A DNA stretch of 64,000 nt from Bradyrhizobium sp. BRP22 (lineage in GTDB: Bacteria > Pseudomonadota > Alphaproteobacteria > Rhizobiales > Xanthobacteraceae), in assembly GCF_020194175.1 (NCBI RefSeq), contig NZ_JADYVX010000004.1, positions 236,001 to 300,000 on the forward strand, given 5' to 3'. Below, in pieces: positions 16,958 to 25,175 of this stretch. The notes under the pieces are model-generated. The model searched no databases and was not told the DNA's origin. It saw only the letters and a program-made list of their open reading frames with translations. The translations under genes and the position numbers were made by a program. Each line of letters starts with the position of its first letter. Positions within the stretch are counted from its first letter, which is position 1.

Positions 16958-17841
16958 ATTCTAATACAATGCCGCCACCCGTTTTCCGATTTGCACCAAG
17001 CCCGAACGGCTATCTCCACCTTGGCCACGCTTTTTCGGCGCTGTTGAATTCTGATCTCGCGCGCGAGGCGGGGGGACGATTGCTGCTGCGGATCGAGGAC
17101 ATCGATCCAACGCGCTGCCGGGTGGAGTTCGAGACGGCGATCTACGAGGACCTTGCCTGGCTTGGCATCTTCTGGGAGACGCCGGTGCGGCGGCAGTCGG
17201 AGCATTTCGACGCCTATCGCGAGGCGGTCGAGCGATTGACCGCGCAGGGCCTGCTCTATCCGAGCTTCGAGAGCCGCACTGAAATCGCGCGCCTGGTCGC
17301 CGAGCGCGAGAAGGCCGGACCATGGCCGCGCGATCCGGATGGCGCCCCGCTCTATCCGGGCGCCGCGAGATCGCTGCCGGCACCCGAGCGGCAGCGGCTG
17401 ATCGAGGCGGGAACGCCTTACGCTTTGCGGCTCGACATGGCGGCGGCTCGCGCGCGGGCGAAACATCTGGCCTGGACCGAACAGGGCGAGGGCCCCGCCG
17501 GCGAACACGGAACCGTGCCCGCCCGTCCGGAAGCATGGGGCGATGTCATCCTGGCGCGCAAGGAGACGCCGACCAGCTATCATCTCTCGGTCGTGATCGA
17601 CGATGCCCTGCAGGGGGTGACCGACATCGTCAGGGGGCAGGACCTGTTCTGGTCGACCAGCGTGCACCGGCTGCTGCAGGAGCTGCTCGGCATCGCACCG
17701 CCAGCCTACCGGCACCACCGGTTGATCCGCGATTCGGACGGGCAGAAACTGTCGAAGTCGACCAAGGCGACCGCCTTGCGGGAACTGCGCGCCGGTGGCG
17801 CGAGGCCCGCCGATATCCGCCGGCTCGTTGGCCTGTCCTAG
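16951..17841 (+). CDS. gluQ: Glutamyl-Q tRNA(Asp) synthetase
   Basis: A 296-residue truncated relative of glutamyl-tRNA synthetase. It activates glutamate and attaches it to the queuosine base of tRNA-Asp rather than to an acceptor end. The HIGH-like signature is in RFAPSPNGYLHLGHAFSALL (about residues 13-32), and the KMSKS-like loop is DGQKLSKSTKA near 264. There is no C-terminal anticodon-binding domain, which separates it from GltX, and the DAL..GVTDIVRGQDL segment is shared with both. A second in-frame ATG at 16969 is equally possible, since the first lies inside a palindromic repeat. Neither has a strong ribosome-binding site. Zinc ligands are not obvious. Confidence 0.9.
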   Translation: MTNSNTMPPPVFRFAPSPNGYLHLGHAFSALLNSDLAREAGGRLLLRIEDIDPTRCRVEFETAIYEDLAWLGIFWETPVRRQSEHFDAYREAVERLTAQGLLYPSFESRTEIARLVAEREKAGPWPRDPDGAPLYPGAARSLPAPERQRLIEAGTPYALRLDMAAARARAKHLAWTEQGEGPAGEHGTVPARPEAWGDVILARKETPTSYHLSVVIDDALQGVTDIVRGQDLFWSTSVHRLLQELLGIAPPAYRHHRLIRDSDGQKLSKSTKATALRELRAGGARPADIRRLVGLS

Positions 17842-17933
17842 ATTTACCGAACGGCGAAGTCGGCCAAAGGTCTCCGTGACTCCGACGGCCCGGACATGCC
17901 ATTCTGCCGGCCGGGGCAGGGTTCACGGGAATC

Positions 17934-19184
17934 ATGGCGGCAAGATCGCGCGTTGGGCGCACCATTCGGCATCCCAAGAAGACGCCATCGCGGAAGCGTG
18001 TCTTGAAGGCGGCAAAAGCCCGCCGCAGGCGTGCGCCTGCCAAGGCGGAGCCCGGCGTGGTCGAGACCGCGCTGGCGGCTTTCGCGCATGAAGTGCGCAC
18101 CCCGCTCACCGGCATTCTGGCGATCAGCAACCTGCTCGCCACCTCCGACCTCGATGAGCGCGAGCGGCGCTGGATCGACACCATCCAGGCCGGCGCCGAG
18201 CATCTGGCTAGCCTTGCAACCCTGTTCGTCGATGCGGCGCGAAGCCGTGGTCCCGGCCTCGACATCCGGCAGGACTTCTTCGACCTGCGCACGCTTGCCC
18301 GCAATGTCGGGAATTCGCTGGCCGGGCGGGCGGCGGCCAAGGGGCTCCAGGCCTCGGTCGACATCTCCGAGAAGCTGCCCGCCTTCGCCGTCGGCGATCC
18401 GATTCGGCTGCGCGCGGCGCTGGAGAACCTGATCGACAACGCGGTCAAGTTCACCGAGCGTGGCACCGTTGCGTTCGAGGCCACGCCGGCGCGCGCCGCC
18501 AAAGGCCGGATCGGGGTCGCCTTTGCGGTCTCCGACAGCGGCATCGGGCTTTCGCTCGCCGAGATCAAGCGCCTGTTCCGTCCGTTCTCGCAGGCCAACG
18601 TCTCGATCGCCTCGCGCTTTGGCGGCGCGGGCCTCGGCCTGTCCTCGGTCAAGCAGCTTGCGCGGGCGATGGGCGGCGACATCGTCGCCAGGCAGCGCCG
18701 GGGCGGGGGCACCACCTTTACGCTGACGATCGTGCTGGCGCCCGCCGGCGAGCCGGCGGCAACCAAAGGCGATGCCGGGAGCGATGTTGCGGCGAGGGCG
18801 CCACGCGCGTTGCGGCTGCTCAGCGTGGAGGACAATCCGTTCGGCCGTGTCGTGCTCAACACCATCCTCACCGAACTCGGCCATCAGTCGGAGTTCATCG
18901 GCGAGGGCGAAGCGGCGCCGGAGCGACTGGCGCAAGGCGGCTTCGACGCCGTGCTGATGGATATGGTGCTGCCCGGCATTGATGGGGTCGAGGCGATCAG
19001 GCGCATCCGCGCGCTGGACCCGCCGCTCGGCCGCATTCCGATCATCGGGATTTCCGGCCGTAGCGAGGACGAGGCCGCCTCGCGCGCGGCCGGCGCCGAC
19101 GCTTTCCTCGTCAAACCTGTGAGTCCAAGGGCTTTAGCGACTGCGCTGCTTGAAGCGACATGCCCTTCGGCAGCCGCGACTTGA
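17934..19184 (+). CDS. Hybrid sensor histidine kinase/response regulator
   Basis: A 416-residue cytoplasmic protein with a very basic N-terminal tail (residues 1-40). It then has a HisKA dimerisation domain with phospho-acceptor His in FAHEVRTPLTG (His52), a GHKL ATPase (N box LENLIDNAVKF near 162; G boxes SDSGIGLSLAE and FGGAGLGLSSVKQLA), and a receiver domain (about 285-412). The receiver carries the acidic pair in LLSVEDNPFG, phospho-acceptor Asp in VLMDMVLPG (about 342) and Lys in FLVKPVS. No membrane or PAS segment is present, so it is a soluble hybrid kinase whose input is unknown. Its 3' end overlaps the convergent YihY gene by about 74 bp. Confidence 0.92.
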   Translation: MAARSRVGRTIRHPKKTPSRKRVLKAAKARRRRAPAKAEPGVVETALAAFAHEVRTPLTGILAISNLLATSDLDERERRWIDTIQAGAEHLASLATLFVDAARSRGPGLDIRQDFFDLRTLARNVGNSLAGRAAAKGLQASVDISEKLPAFAVGDPIRLRAALENLIDNAVKFTERGTVAFEATPARAAKGRIGVAFAVSDSGIGLSLAEIKRLFRPFSQANVSIASRFGGAGLGLSSVKQLARAMGGDIVARQRRGGGTTFTLTIVLAPAGEPAATKGDAGSDVAARAPRALRLLSVEDNPFGRVVLNTILTELGHQSEFIGEGEAAPERLAQGGFDAVLMDMVLPGIDGVEAIRRIRALDPPLGRIPIIGISGRSEDEAASRAAGADAFLVKPVSPRALATALLEATCPSAAAT

Positions 19185-20085
19185 TGATCGCCGCGTTCAA
19201 TTCGCCGCCATAGACGAAGATCGCGGCGATGAAATACAGGAACACCAGCGCGATGATCACCGATGCGAGCCCCGCATACATCGAGACATAGTTGTTGGCG
19301 AAGCGCGCCAGGTACTGACCGAACACGATGCCTGATATCAGCGAAGCCACCATGGTGAAGATGATGCCGGGCAGGATCTGCTGGAAGCTGCGGCGCCCCG
19401 CGGGCAGCCACAAGTGCAGGATGGACAGCGCAATGGTGAGCGCCGTGATGGTGATGCCGTAGCGCGTGATGTTGAGGATGCGCTCGTTGCTCTCGACGAA
19501 GAACGGAATGTAGAGCCGCGCCGTCTCGAGCATCAACGGTCCGAGCACGATCAGGAACGCCATCGCGAGCGAGGTGATGGCGGCGACCAGCGTGTAGCCG
19601 ATGGATTCCAGCCGCAGCCAGTACCAGGGGCGCCACTCGACCACGGCATAGGCCCGATTCAGCGCGATCCGCAGCGCCTCGACGCCGTTGGATGCGAAAT
19701 AGAGTGCCAGCGCGGCGCCAATGGTCAGGATGTCACCGCGCGTGGTCGTCAGGACCTCGTGAACCTGGCTGGACAGCGTGTCGGCGACTTGTTTGGGCCA
19801 GGTCTGCAACAGCAGGCTGGCGGCCTGGTCGGCCAGTTCCTTCGAGCCGAAAAAGCCGGCAAGGGACGTCAGCACGATCAGGAACGGGAACAGCGCCATC
19901 AACGTCGACAGCGCGATATGGCTGGCAATCGCCCAGCCGTCGTCGGCGAGGAACGTGTAGAACGCATCCATCACGACGCGGTAGACGTAGCGAACCTGCT
20001 TCACTTCCCACCCTGATCCAGCCGAAGCCGCACCCCAGCTTCCGACATAACCGCGCCAAAAGCCAGATTGTTGCACTTGCCCCAT
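19111..20085 (-). CDS. YihY/BrkB family inner-membrane protein
   Basis: A protein of about 324 residues with six predicted transmembrane helices (for example TLMALFPFLIVLTSLAGFFG, TIGAALALYFASNGVEALRI, LVAAITSLAMAFLIVLGPLM and ASVIIALVFLYFIAAIFVYG). The last helix runs into the family hallmark YGGELNAAI. The family was once called ribonuclease BN, but the enzyme is a different protein; BrkB-like members are of uncertain, possibly transport, function. An ATG at 20133 would extend the N-terminus by 16 residues and would overlap the divergent HIG1 gene's start; I prefer the inner ATG. The final coding bases overlap the end of the histidine kinase on the opposite strand. Confidence 0.88.
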   Translation of the reverse strand: MGQVQQSGFWRGYVGSWGAASAGSGWEVKQVRYVYRVVMDAFYTFLADDGWAIASHIALSTLMALFPFLIVLTSLAGFFGSKELADQAASLLLQTWPKQVADTLSSQVHEVLTTTRGDILTIGAALALYFASNGVEALRIALNRAYAVVEWRPWYWLRLESIGYTLVAAITSLAMAFLIVLGPLMLETARLYIPFFVESNERILNITRYGITITALTIALSILHLWLPAGRRSFQQILPGIIFTMVASLISGIVFGQYLARFANNYVSMYAGLASVIIALVFLYFIAAIFVYGGELNAAIIKSRLPKGMSLQAAQSLKPLDSQV

Positions 20086-20126
20086 CCCGTGTGGCACTTC
20101 GCCCGGGGCGGTGTTATGTAGCGTTG

Positions 20127-20321
20127 ATGGCATCCTTCTTAAGTACGTTCATCCTTCCCATCGCGGTCGGTGCCGTTGGGGTGGTCCTGTTCCTCGGTCT
20201 CGCCAACATGATGCGCGGCGGCTCGCCGAACACCTCGCAGAAATTGATGCGGCTGCGCGTCTTGCTGCAATTCGTCGCCATCGTGATCGCGATGCTCGCG
20301 GTCTGGGCGATGGGGCGCTAG
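20127..20321 (+). CDS. Twin-transmembrane HIG1-domain protein
   Basis: A 64-residue protein with two hydrophobic helices (LPIAVGAVGVVLFLGLANMM and LRVLLQFVAIVIAMLAVWAM) joined by a short basic loop with QKLMRLRV. That is the plan of the hypoxia-induced HIG1/twin-TM family; alphaproteobacterial members have been linked to respiratory-chain complexes. It lies 53 bp upstream of a cobalamin adenosyltransferase gene on the same strand and is divergent from YihY, so it may lead that transcript. Its role here is unproven. Confidence 0.85.
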   Translation: MASFLSTFILPIAVGAVGVVLFLGLANMMRGGSPNTSQKLMRLRVLLQFVAIVIAMLAVWAMGR

Positions 20322-20374
20322 GGTATTTCTTACCTCTCCCTGTGGGACAGTGGTCGCGAACGCCGGAGCTGAAC

Positions 20375-20947
20375 ATGGTCGTGCTCAACAAGATCTATAC
20401 GCGCACCGGCGATGACGGCACCACTGCGCTTGGAAGCGGCGAGCGCCGGCCGAAATATGATTTGCGCGTCAGCGCCTATGGCACGGTGGACGAGACCAAT
20501 GCCGCGATCGGCGTGGTGCGGCTCCATCTTGCGGATAGTCCCACGCTCGACCGCATGCTAGGCCTGATCCAGAACGATCTGTTCGATCTTGGCGCCGATC
20601 TCGCGGTGCCCCAGCGCGAGGGCAAGGCCGAACGTTTGCGGATGCTGGCGAGCCAGGTCGAGCGGCTCGAGCGCGACATCGACACGCTCAACGCCGAGCT
20701 CGCGCCGTTAACCTCTTTCGTGCTTCCCGGCGGCACCCCGGCGTCGGCCTATCTGCACCTTGCCCGCACGATTTGCCGCCGGGCGGAACGGATCATGGTG
20801 GAACTTGCGTCCAGGCCCGATGAGCCGGTCAGCGAGGCTGGCATCCAGTATATGAATCGCCTGTCGGATTTCCTGTTTGTCGCCAGCCGCTTCCAGAACG
20901 ACAAGGGCGCCGGCGACGTGTTGTGGGTGCCGGGCCAGAACCGATAG
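20375..20947 (+). CDS. pduO: Cob(I)yrinic acid a,c-diamide adenosyltransferase, PduO type
   Basis: A 190-residue enzyme that transfers the adenosyl group of ATP onto cob(I)alamin or its precursor, giving coenzyme B12 for mutases such as methylmalonyl-CoA mutase. The N-terminal ATP-binding signature IYTRTGDDGTTALGSGERRPK is split here: TRTGDDGTTALGSG near residue 9. KYDLRVSAYGTVDETNAAIG follows, then the C-terminal RTICRRAERIMVEL, which all fit PduO rather than CobA folds. I start at ATG 20375; the longer open frame upstream only runs through the previous gene's tail. Its location just before etfBA and 3-hydroxybutyryl-CoA dehydrogenase fits acyl-CoA metabolism. Confidence 0.92.
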   Translation: MVVLNKIYTRTGDDGTTALGSGERRPKYDLRVSAYGTVDETNAAIGVVRLHLADSPTLDRMLGLIQNDLFDLGADLAVPQREGKAERLRMLASQVERLERDIDTLNAELAPLTSFVLPGGTPASAYLHLARTICRRAERIMVELASRPDEPVSEAGIQYMNRLSDFLFVASRFQNDKGAGDVLWVPGQNR

Positions 20948-21047
20948 AGCGTTTTCGCGCGGTGGATACCGGTTCGCGTGAAGAAAACGCGTCAAAAACA
21001 AGAACCTGGAGCTTTGGTTCTGATGCAATCAGAACCAAATGCTCTAG
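20947..21047. repeat. Dispersed palindromic repeat, copy A
   Basis: It begins with AGAGCGTTTTCGCGCGGTGG, contains ACCGGTTCGCGTGAAGAAAA, and ends with a TTGGTTCTGATGCAATCAGAACC palindrome (partial) and GCTCTAG. A closely similar copy, inverted, lies at 24277-24379, and shorter copies at 38680-38738 and 37097-37119. This is one family of intergenic repeats. Confidence 0.85.
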
Positions 21048-21090
21048 AATGCGTCTGAAATCCCTAGGGCCGATTTTTGGCTTTCGCGCG

Positions 21091-21119
21091 TTGACCGCCG
21101 ATAGCGGGACCTTTAGGTT
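21091..21119 (+). promoter_or_regulatory. Candidate housekeeping promoter for etfBA
   Basis: A TTGACC box (21091-21096) and TAGGTT (21114-21119) are separated by 17 bases, 49 bp before etfB. This is a moderate match to an alphaproteobacterial sigma-70 promoter, read by eye only. Confidence 0.4.
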
Positions 21120-21167
21120 CCGCGCCCAAGCCAATCAACCCCCTATTTTCAAAGCGAAAGAGGATCG

Positions 21168-21917
21168 ATGAAGGTTCTTGTGCCGGTAAAGCGGGTCGTC
21201 GACTACAACGTCAAGGTCCGCGTCAAGGGTGACGGATCGGGCGTTGAGCTCGCCAACGTCAAGATGTCGATGAACCCGTTCGACGAGATCGCGGTCGAGG
21301 AAGCGTTGCGGCTGAAGGAAGCCGGCAAGGCGACCGAAGTCGTGGTGGTGTCGATCGGCCCGGCGCAGGCCTCCGAGACCATCCGCACCGGCCTTGCCAT
21401 GGGCGCCGACCGCGGCATCCTGGTCAAGGCTGAGGGCACGGTGGAGCCGCTCGCAGTCGCCAAGATCCTGAAGGCAGTGGTCGAGGCCGAGAAGCCCGGC
21501 CTCGTCATCCTCGGCAAGCAGGCAATCGACGACGACTCTAATCAGACCGGCCAGATGCTGGCCGCGCTGCTCGGCTGGTCGCAGGCCACGTTCGCTTCTA
21601 AGCTCGAGGTCGAAGGTTCTGACTTCAAGGTGACGCGCGAGGTCGATGGCGGCCTGCAGACCGTGAAGCTGAAGGGGCCGGCGATCGTCACCACCGACCT
21701 TCGCCTGAACGAGCCGCGCTACGCCTCGCTGCCCAACATCATGAAGGCGAAGAAGAAGCCGATCGACGACAAGAACGCCGCCGACTACGGCGTCGATCTC
21801 ACGCCGCATCTCGAAATCCTCAAGACTTCGGAACCGGCAGGCCGCAAGGCAGGCGTCAAGGTCAAGGACGTCGCCGAACTGGTGTCGAAGCTCAAGACCG
21901 AAGCCGGGGTTCTCTAA
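21168..21917 (+). CDS. etfB: Electron transfer flavoprotein, beta subunit
   Basis: A 249-residue subunit of the ETF heterodimer, which carries electrons from acyl-CoA and related dehydrogenases to ETF-ubiquinone oxidoreductase. It binds AMP as a structural nucleotide. Recognised stretches are [19 protein letters not shown] at the start, [16 protein letters not shown] near 39, and [16 protein letters not shown] near 122. The C-terminal arm [20 protein letters not shown] matches the family. The start follows AGAGGA. It is directly joined to etfA (stop and next ATG adjacent), so translation is coupled. Length is normal for the family. Confidence 0.97.
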   Translation: MKVLVPVKRVVDYNVKVRVKGDGSGVELANVKMSMNPFDEIAVEEALRLKEAGKATEVVVVSIGPAQASETIRTGLAMGADRGILVKAEGTVEPLAVAKILKAVVEAEKPGLVILGKQAIDDDSNQTGQMLAALLGWSQATFASKLEVEGSDFKVTREVDGGLQTVKLKGPAIVTTDLRLNEPRYASLPNIMKAKKKPIDDKNAADYGVDLTPHLEILKTSEPAGRKAGVKVKDVAELVSKLKTEAGVL

Positions 21918-22868
21918 ATGACGACATTGCTGATTGCCGAACACGAACACGACAAGCTGAAGGACGTCACCAACAAGGCGCTGACCGCAGCCAGCCAGTT
22001 GGGCGGCGACGTCCATGTGCTGGTCGCCGGCGGCGGCGCGGGCACCAAGGCTGCGGCCGAAGCGGCGGCGAAGCTCGCCGGCGTCAAGAAGGTGCTGGTG
22101 GCCGAGGGCGAGGCCTATGCCCACGATCTCGCCGAGCCGCTTGCCGCGCTGATCGTCTCGCTGGCGCCATCCTATGAGGCGATCGTCGCGCCCGCGACCT
22201 CGCGCTTCAAGAACGTGATGCCGCGCGTCGCGGCGCTGCTCGACGTCATGCAGGTCTCCGAGATCATCAAGGTGGTCGCGCCCGACACGTTCGAGCGCCC
22301 GATCTATGCCGGCAACGCGATCCAGACCGTGAAGTCGAAGGACGCCAAGAAGGTGATCACAGTGCGCACGTCGACTTTCGCCGCGACCGGCGAAGGCGGC
22401 AGCGCGCCGGTCGAGTCCGTGGCGGCTGCGGCCGATCCGGGCCTTTCCAGCTTCCTCGGCGAGGAGGTCGCCAAGAGCGACCGGCCGGAGCTCACCTCGG
22501 CGAAGATCATCGTCTCCGGCGGCCGCGCCATGCAGAGCCGGGACAATTTTGCCAAATACATCGAGCCGCTGGCCGACAAGCTCGGCGCCGGTGTCGGCGC
22601 CTCGCGGGCCGCGGTCGATGCCGGTTATGCGCCGAACGACTGGCAGGTCGGACAGACCGGCAAGGTGGTGGCGCCGGAACTTTATGTCGCGATCGGCATC
22701 TCCGGCGCAATTCAGCATCTGGCCGGCATGAAGGACTCCAAGGTGATCGTCGCGATCAACAAGGACGAGGACGCGCCGATCTTCCAGGTCGCCGACTACG
22801 GCCTGGTCGCCGACCTCTACCAGGCGGTTCCGGAGCTGACCGAGGCGCTCGGCAAGCTCGGAAAATAA
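21918..22868 (+). CDS. etfA: Electron transfer flavoprotein, alpha subunit
   Basis: A 316-residue FAD-carrying partner of EtfB. The C-terminal FAD-binding domain is intact: [55 protein letters not shown] and [20 protein letters not shown] with the following Ala-Asp-Leu. The N-terminal Rossmann-like region begins [13 protein letters not shown]. The Ser-Gly-Ala-Ile-Gln-His motif near the flavin is conserved. The gene follows etfB without a gap and is closed by a strong rho-independent terminator. Confidence 0.97.
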   Translation: MTTLLIAEHEHDKLKDVTNKALTAASQLGGDVHVLVAGGGAGTKAAAEAAAKLAGVKKVLVAEGEAYAHDLAEPLAALIVSLAPSYEAIVAPATSRFKNVMPRVAALLDVMQVSEIIKVVAPDTFERPIYAGNAIQTVKSKDAKKVITVRTSTFAATGEGGSAPVESVAAAADPGLSSFLGEEVAKSDRPELTSAKIIVSGGRAMQSRDNFAKYIEPLADKLGAGVGASRAAVDAGYAPNDWQVGQTGKVVAPELYVAIGISGAIQHLAGMKDSKVIVAINKDEDAPIFQVADYGLVADLYQAVPELTEALGKLGK

Positions 22869-22877
22869 GCACTGAAG

Positions 22878-22920
22878 ACACCGGCCGGGTGGTTTAATCC
22901 CGGCCGGTGTTCTTGTTTTT
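22878..22920 (+). terminator. Rho-independent terminator after etfA
   Basis: A 12-bp GC-rich stem ACACCGGCCGGG / CCCGGCCGGTGT with a nine-base loop is followed by a T-rich tail (TCTTGTTTTT), 9 bp after the etfA stop. Confidence 0.9.
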
Positions 22921-22960
22921 GAATGGCGTTTTTCGGCGAAGCAGGTACCCTTTGGCCGAA

Positions 22961-23025
22961 GCATGATCGCTACCCGGAGCGCCGCGTTGGCGCCAAGTGG
23001 GCGCCGGTCTACGAAAAGATCATGC
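22961..23025. repeat. Dispersed palindromic repeat, GCATGATC class
   Basis: It is bounded by GCATGATC and GATCATGC with an inner palindrome GGCGCCAAGTGGGCGCC. A related element bounded by CATGATCCGGAA and GATCATGC lies at 30984-31036, and another starts at 39389. Confidence 0.6.
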
Positions 23026-23110
23026 GCAAACGTAAGACTTGTCGGATATAGGGGACATTGTAGGGACTTGGGCGAGGCGTGATGTGCGCGCCGTCCCGGT
23101 GGGTGAGAAC

Positions 23111-23992
23111 ATGACGGTCGCAATCAAGAAGGTCGGCGTGATCGGCTCGGGCCAGATGGGCAACGGCATTGCCCATGTGGCAGCGCTCGCGGGCTTCGAC
23201 GTGCTGCTCAACGACGTTTCCGCCGATCGCGTGAAATCGGCGCTCGCAACCATTAACGGCAATTTGTCCCGTCAGGTGGCCAAGAAGACCATCACCGAGG
23301 AGCAGCGCAAGCAGGCGCTGTCCCGGATCGTCGCCACAGAAAACCTCGACGAATTGGCGGACTGCGATCTGGTGATCGAGACCGCGGTCGAGAAGGAAGA
23401 GATCAAGCGCAAGATCTTTCACGATCTCTGCGCGGTCCTGAAGCCGGAGGCGATCATCGCCTCCAACTCCTCGTCGATCTCGATCACGCGGCTTGCCGCC
23501 TCCACCGATCGCCCCGAACGCTTCATCGGCATCCATTTCATGAATCCGGTGCCGCTGATGGAATTGGTCGAACTGATCCGCGGCATCGCCACCGATGATG
23601 CGACTTTCGACGCCGCCAAGGCGTTCGTCGGCAAGCTCGGCAAGCAGGTCGCGGTGTCGGAGGATTTCCCGGCCTTCATCGTCAACCGCATCCTGCTGCC
23701 GATGATCAACGAGGCGATCTACACGCTCTATGAGGGCGTCGGGAATGTCGAGGCGATCGACGCGGCGATGAAGCTCGGTGCGCACCACCCGATGGGCCCG
23801 CTGGAACTGGCCGATTTCATCGGGCTGGACACCTGTCTGTCGATCATGCAGGTGCTCCATGAGGGGCTCGCGGATTCAAAATACCGGCCGTGCCCGCTGC
23901 TGGTGAAATACGTCGAAGCCGGCTGGCTCGGCCGCAAGACCCAGCGCGGCTTCTACGACTACCGCGGCGAGAAGCCGGTCCCGACGCGCTGA
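23111..23992 (+). CDS. hbdA: 3-hydroxybutyryl-CoA dehydrogenase
   Basis: A 293-residue NAD(P)-dependent 3-hydroxyacyl-CoA dehydrogenase, oxidising 3-hydroxybutyryl-CoA to acetoacetyl-CoA or working in reverse. The Rossmann motif VGVIGSGQMGNGIAHVAA starts at residue 8, and the catalytic His is in FIGIHFMNPVPLMELVE near 138. The C-terminal domain shows FPAFIVNRILLPMINEA and HHPMGPLELADFIGLD. I choose ATG 23111 because the frame before it is a leader without homology. It follows etfBA at about 240 bp after a terminator and a repeat, so it has its own promoter but a shared pathway with ETF. Confidence 0.95.
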   Translation: MTVAIKKVGVIGSGQMGNGIAHVAALAGFDVLLNDVSADRVKSALATINGNLSRQVAKKTITEEQRKQALSRIVATENLDELADCDLVIETAVEKEEIKRKIFHDLCAVLKPEAIIASNSSSISITRLAASTDRPERFIGIHFMNPVPLMELVELIRGIATDDATFDAAKAFVGKLGKQVAVSEDFPAFIVNRILLPMINEAIYTLYEGVGNVEAIDAAMKLGAHHPMGPLELADFIGLDTCLSIMQVLHEGLADSKYRPCPLLVKYVEAGWLGRKTQRGFYDYRGEKPVPTR

Positions 23993-24089
23993 CGTTTCCA
24001 CGATTTGCGGCGCGCCGTGCCCGGGATACGGCGGAAGCATTCGTTAACCTCCGCTGCCTATGGTGCGCCCGGAATTGGGAGTACCGCGT

Positions 24090-24278
24090 ATGGACATGAT
24101 GAGCATGGTCTCGGGCATTCTGGCCATGCAGGCTGGCGGCCTGCAGTCGCAGATCCAGACCTCGATCATCAAATCCAATTCGGATGCCGAGAAGTTCGCG
24201 GTTCAGACGCTGCTGGGTGCTCCGTCGACCGCCAATCTGGCGCCGGGCGTCGGCGGCAATATCAACCTGGTTGCCTAG
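24090..24278 (+). CDS. Small YjfB-type putative motility protein
   Basis: A 62-residue protein, MDMMSMVSGILAMQAGGLQ at the start and NLAPGVGGNINLVA at the end. The pattern resembles the YjfB family, annotated as putative motility proteins in many bacteria, though no function is established. GGGAG lies 7 bases before the ATG at 24090. It lacks cysteines, a signal peptide or a membrane helix. No flagellar genes are nearby. A dispersed repeat starts immediately at its stop codon. Confidence 0.65.
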   Translation: MDMMSMVSGILAMQAGGLQSQIQTSIIKSNSDAEKFAVQTLLGAPSTANLAPGVGGNINLVA

Positions 24279-24379
24279 AGCATTTTCGGTTCTGATTGAA
24301 TCAGAACCGAAGCTCTAGATTCTTGTTTTGACGCGTTTTCTTCACGCGAACCGGTATCCACTTCGCTCGAAAACGCTCT
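24277..24379. repeat. Dispersed palindromic repeat, copy B (inverted relative to copy A)
   Basis: It contains the palindrome TTCTGATTGAATCAGAA and, on the other side, GCGTTTTCTTCACGCGAACC and CGAAAACGCTCT. It fills the space between the small YjfB-like gene and tlpA and touches both stop codons. Confidence 0.85.
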
Positions 24380-25067
24380 AAATCCCTGCCGCCACCGGCT
24401 GCAGCGCGGCCGTGATCAGCTTCACCGCATCATCGCTGGCCCATTCGGCCGGACCCGCGATGGTCGCGATCTCGCAGCCGTGGCCGTCGACCAGCATCGA
24501 GGTGGGCATGCCGAGCGCCTTGCCTATGCTCTTAAGGTCCTGAAAAACCTTGGCTTTCGCGTCGCTGAAATAGCCGAGCCGGGTCAGATTGGCGTCCTTC
24601 AGGAAATTCTTCGGCTTATCGAAGTCGCGGGTGTCGATGTTGATCGCCACCACCTCGAAATCCTTGCCGCCGAGCTTGGCCTGCAAGGCATCCAGCGCCG
24701 GCATCTCCTTGCGGCAGGGCACGCACCAGGTGGCCCAGAGGTTCACCAGCACGGTCTTGCCGCGCCAGTCCGAGAGCTTCCGCGGCTTGCCGTCGGCATC
24801 CTCGAAGGCGAGATCCGGCACCCGCACGGGCTTGGTCGCCATCGTCAGCGCTGCGACCTCGCCATGCGCCAGCGGGCTCAACCGCTTCGCCAGTTCGACC
24901 GCGCCGCTGCAGGCCGGGTCGCCGGCCGCGCCGCGCCGCATCAGCCCGCCAAATCCGGAGACGCCGGCATAGCCGATCAGCGCGCCGACCAGCACCGCGC
25001 CGATCACGAGCGGGATCCGGCGCGTGGCGCCACGGGAGGGGGGAGTTTCAGGCATAGTGTTTGTCAT
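24378..25067 (-). CDS. tlpA: Thiol:disulfide interchange protein TlpA
   Basis: A 229-residue membrane-anchored periplasmic thioredoxin-like reductase. In Bradyrhizobium japonicum, TlpA keeps copper-site cysteines of cytochrome aa3 oxidase and the chaperone ScoI reduced. An N-terminal anchor ([20 protein letters not shown]) precedes the thioredoxin fold. The active site [15 protein letters not shown] is near residue 112, with the cis-Pro in [10 protein letters not shown] and the TlpA-type C-terminus [19 protein letters not shown]. Two extra cysteines (DPACSG and HGCEIA) match the second structural disulfide of that protein. It is divergent from argH, the arrangement I recall from B. japonicum. 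Confidence 0.93.
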   Translation of the reverse strand: MTNTMPETPPSRGATRRIPLVIGAVLVGALIGYAGVSGFGGLMRRGAAGDPACSGAVELAKRLSPLAHGEVAALTMATKPVRVPDLAFEDADGKPRKLSDWRGKTVLVNLWATWCVPCRKEMPALDALQAKLGGKDFEVVAINIDTRDFDKPKNFLKDANLTRLGYFSDAKAKVFQDLKSIGKALGMPTSMLVDGHGCEIATIAGPAEWASDDAVKLITAALQPVAAGI

Positions 25068-25175
25068 TCAGCGTCAGATATGGCTAAGCAGGGCCCGCGC
25101 CGGTGGCGGGTCGGTTTCCACAGTCGGCGATCAAGGGCAGGGCCTCAAGCCTTAAGAAGTCGTGAGCAAGCAATC

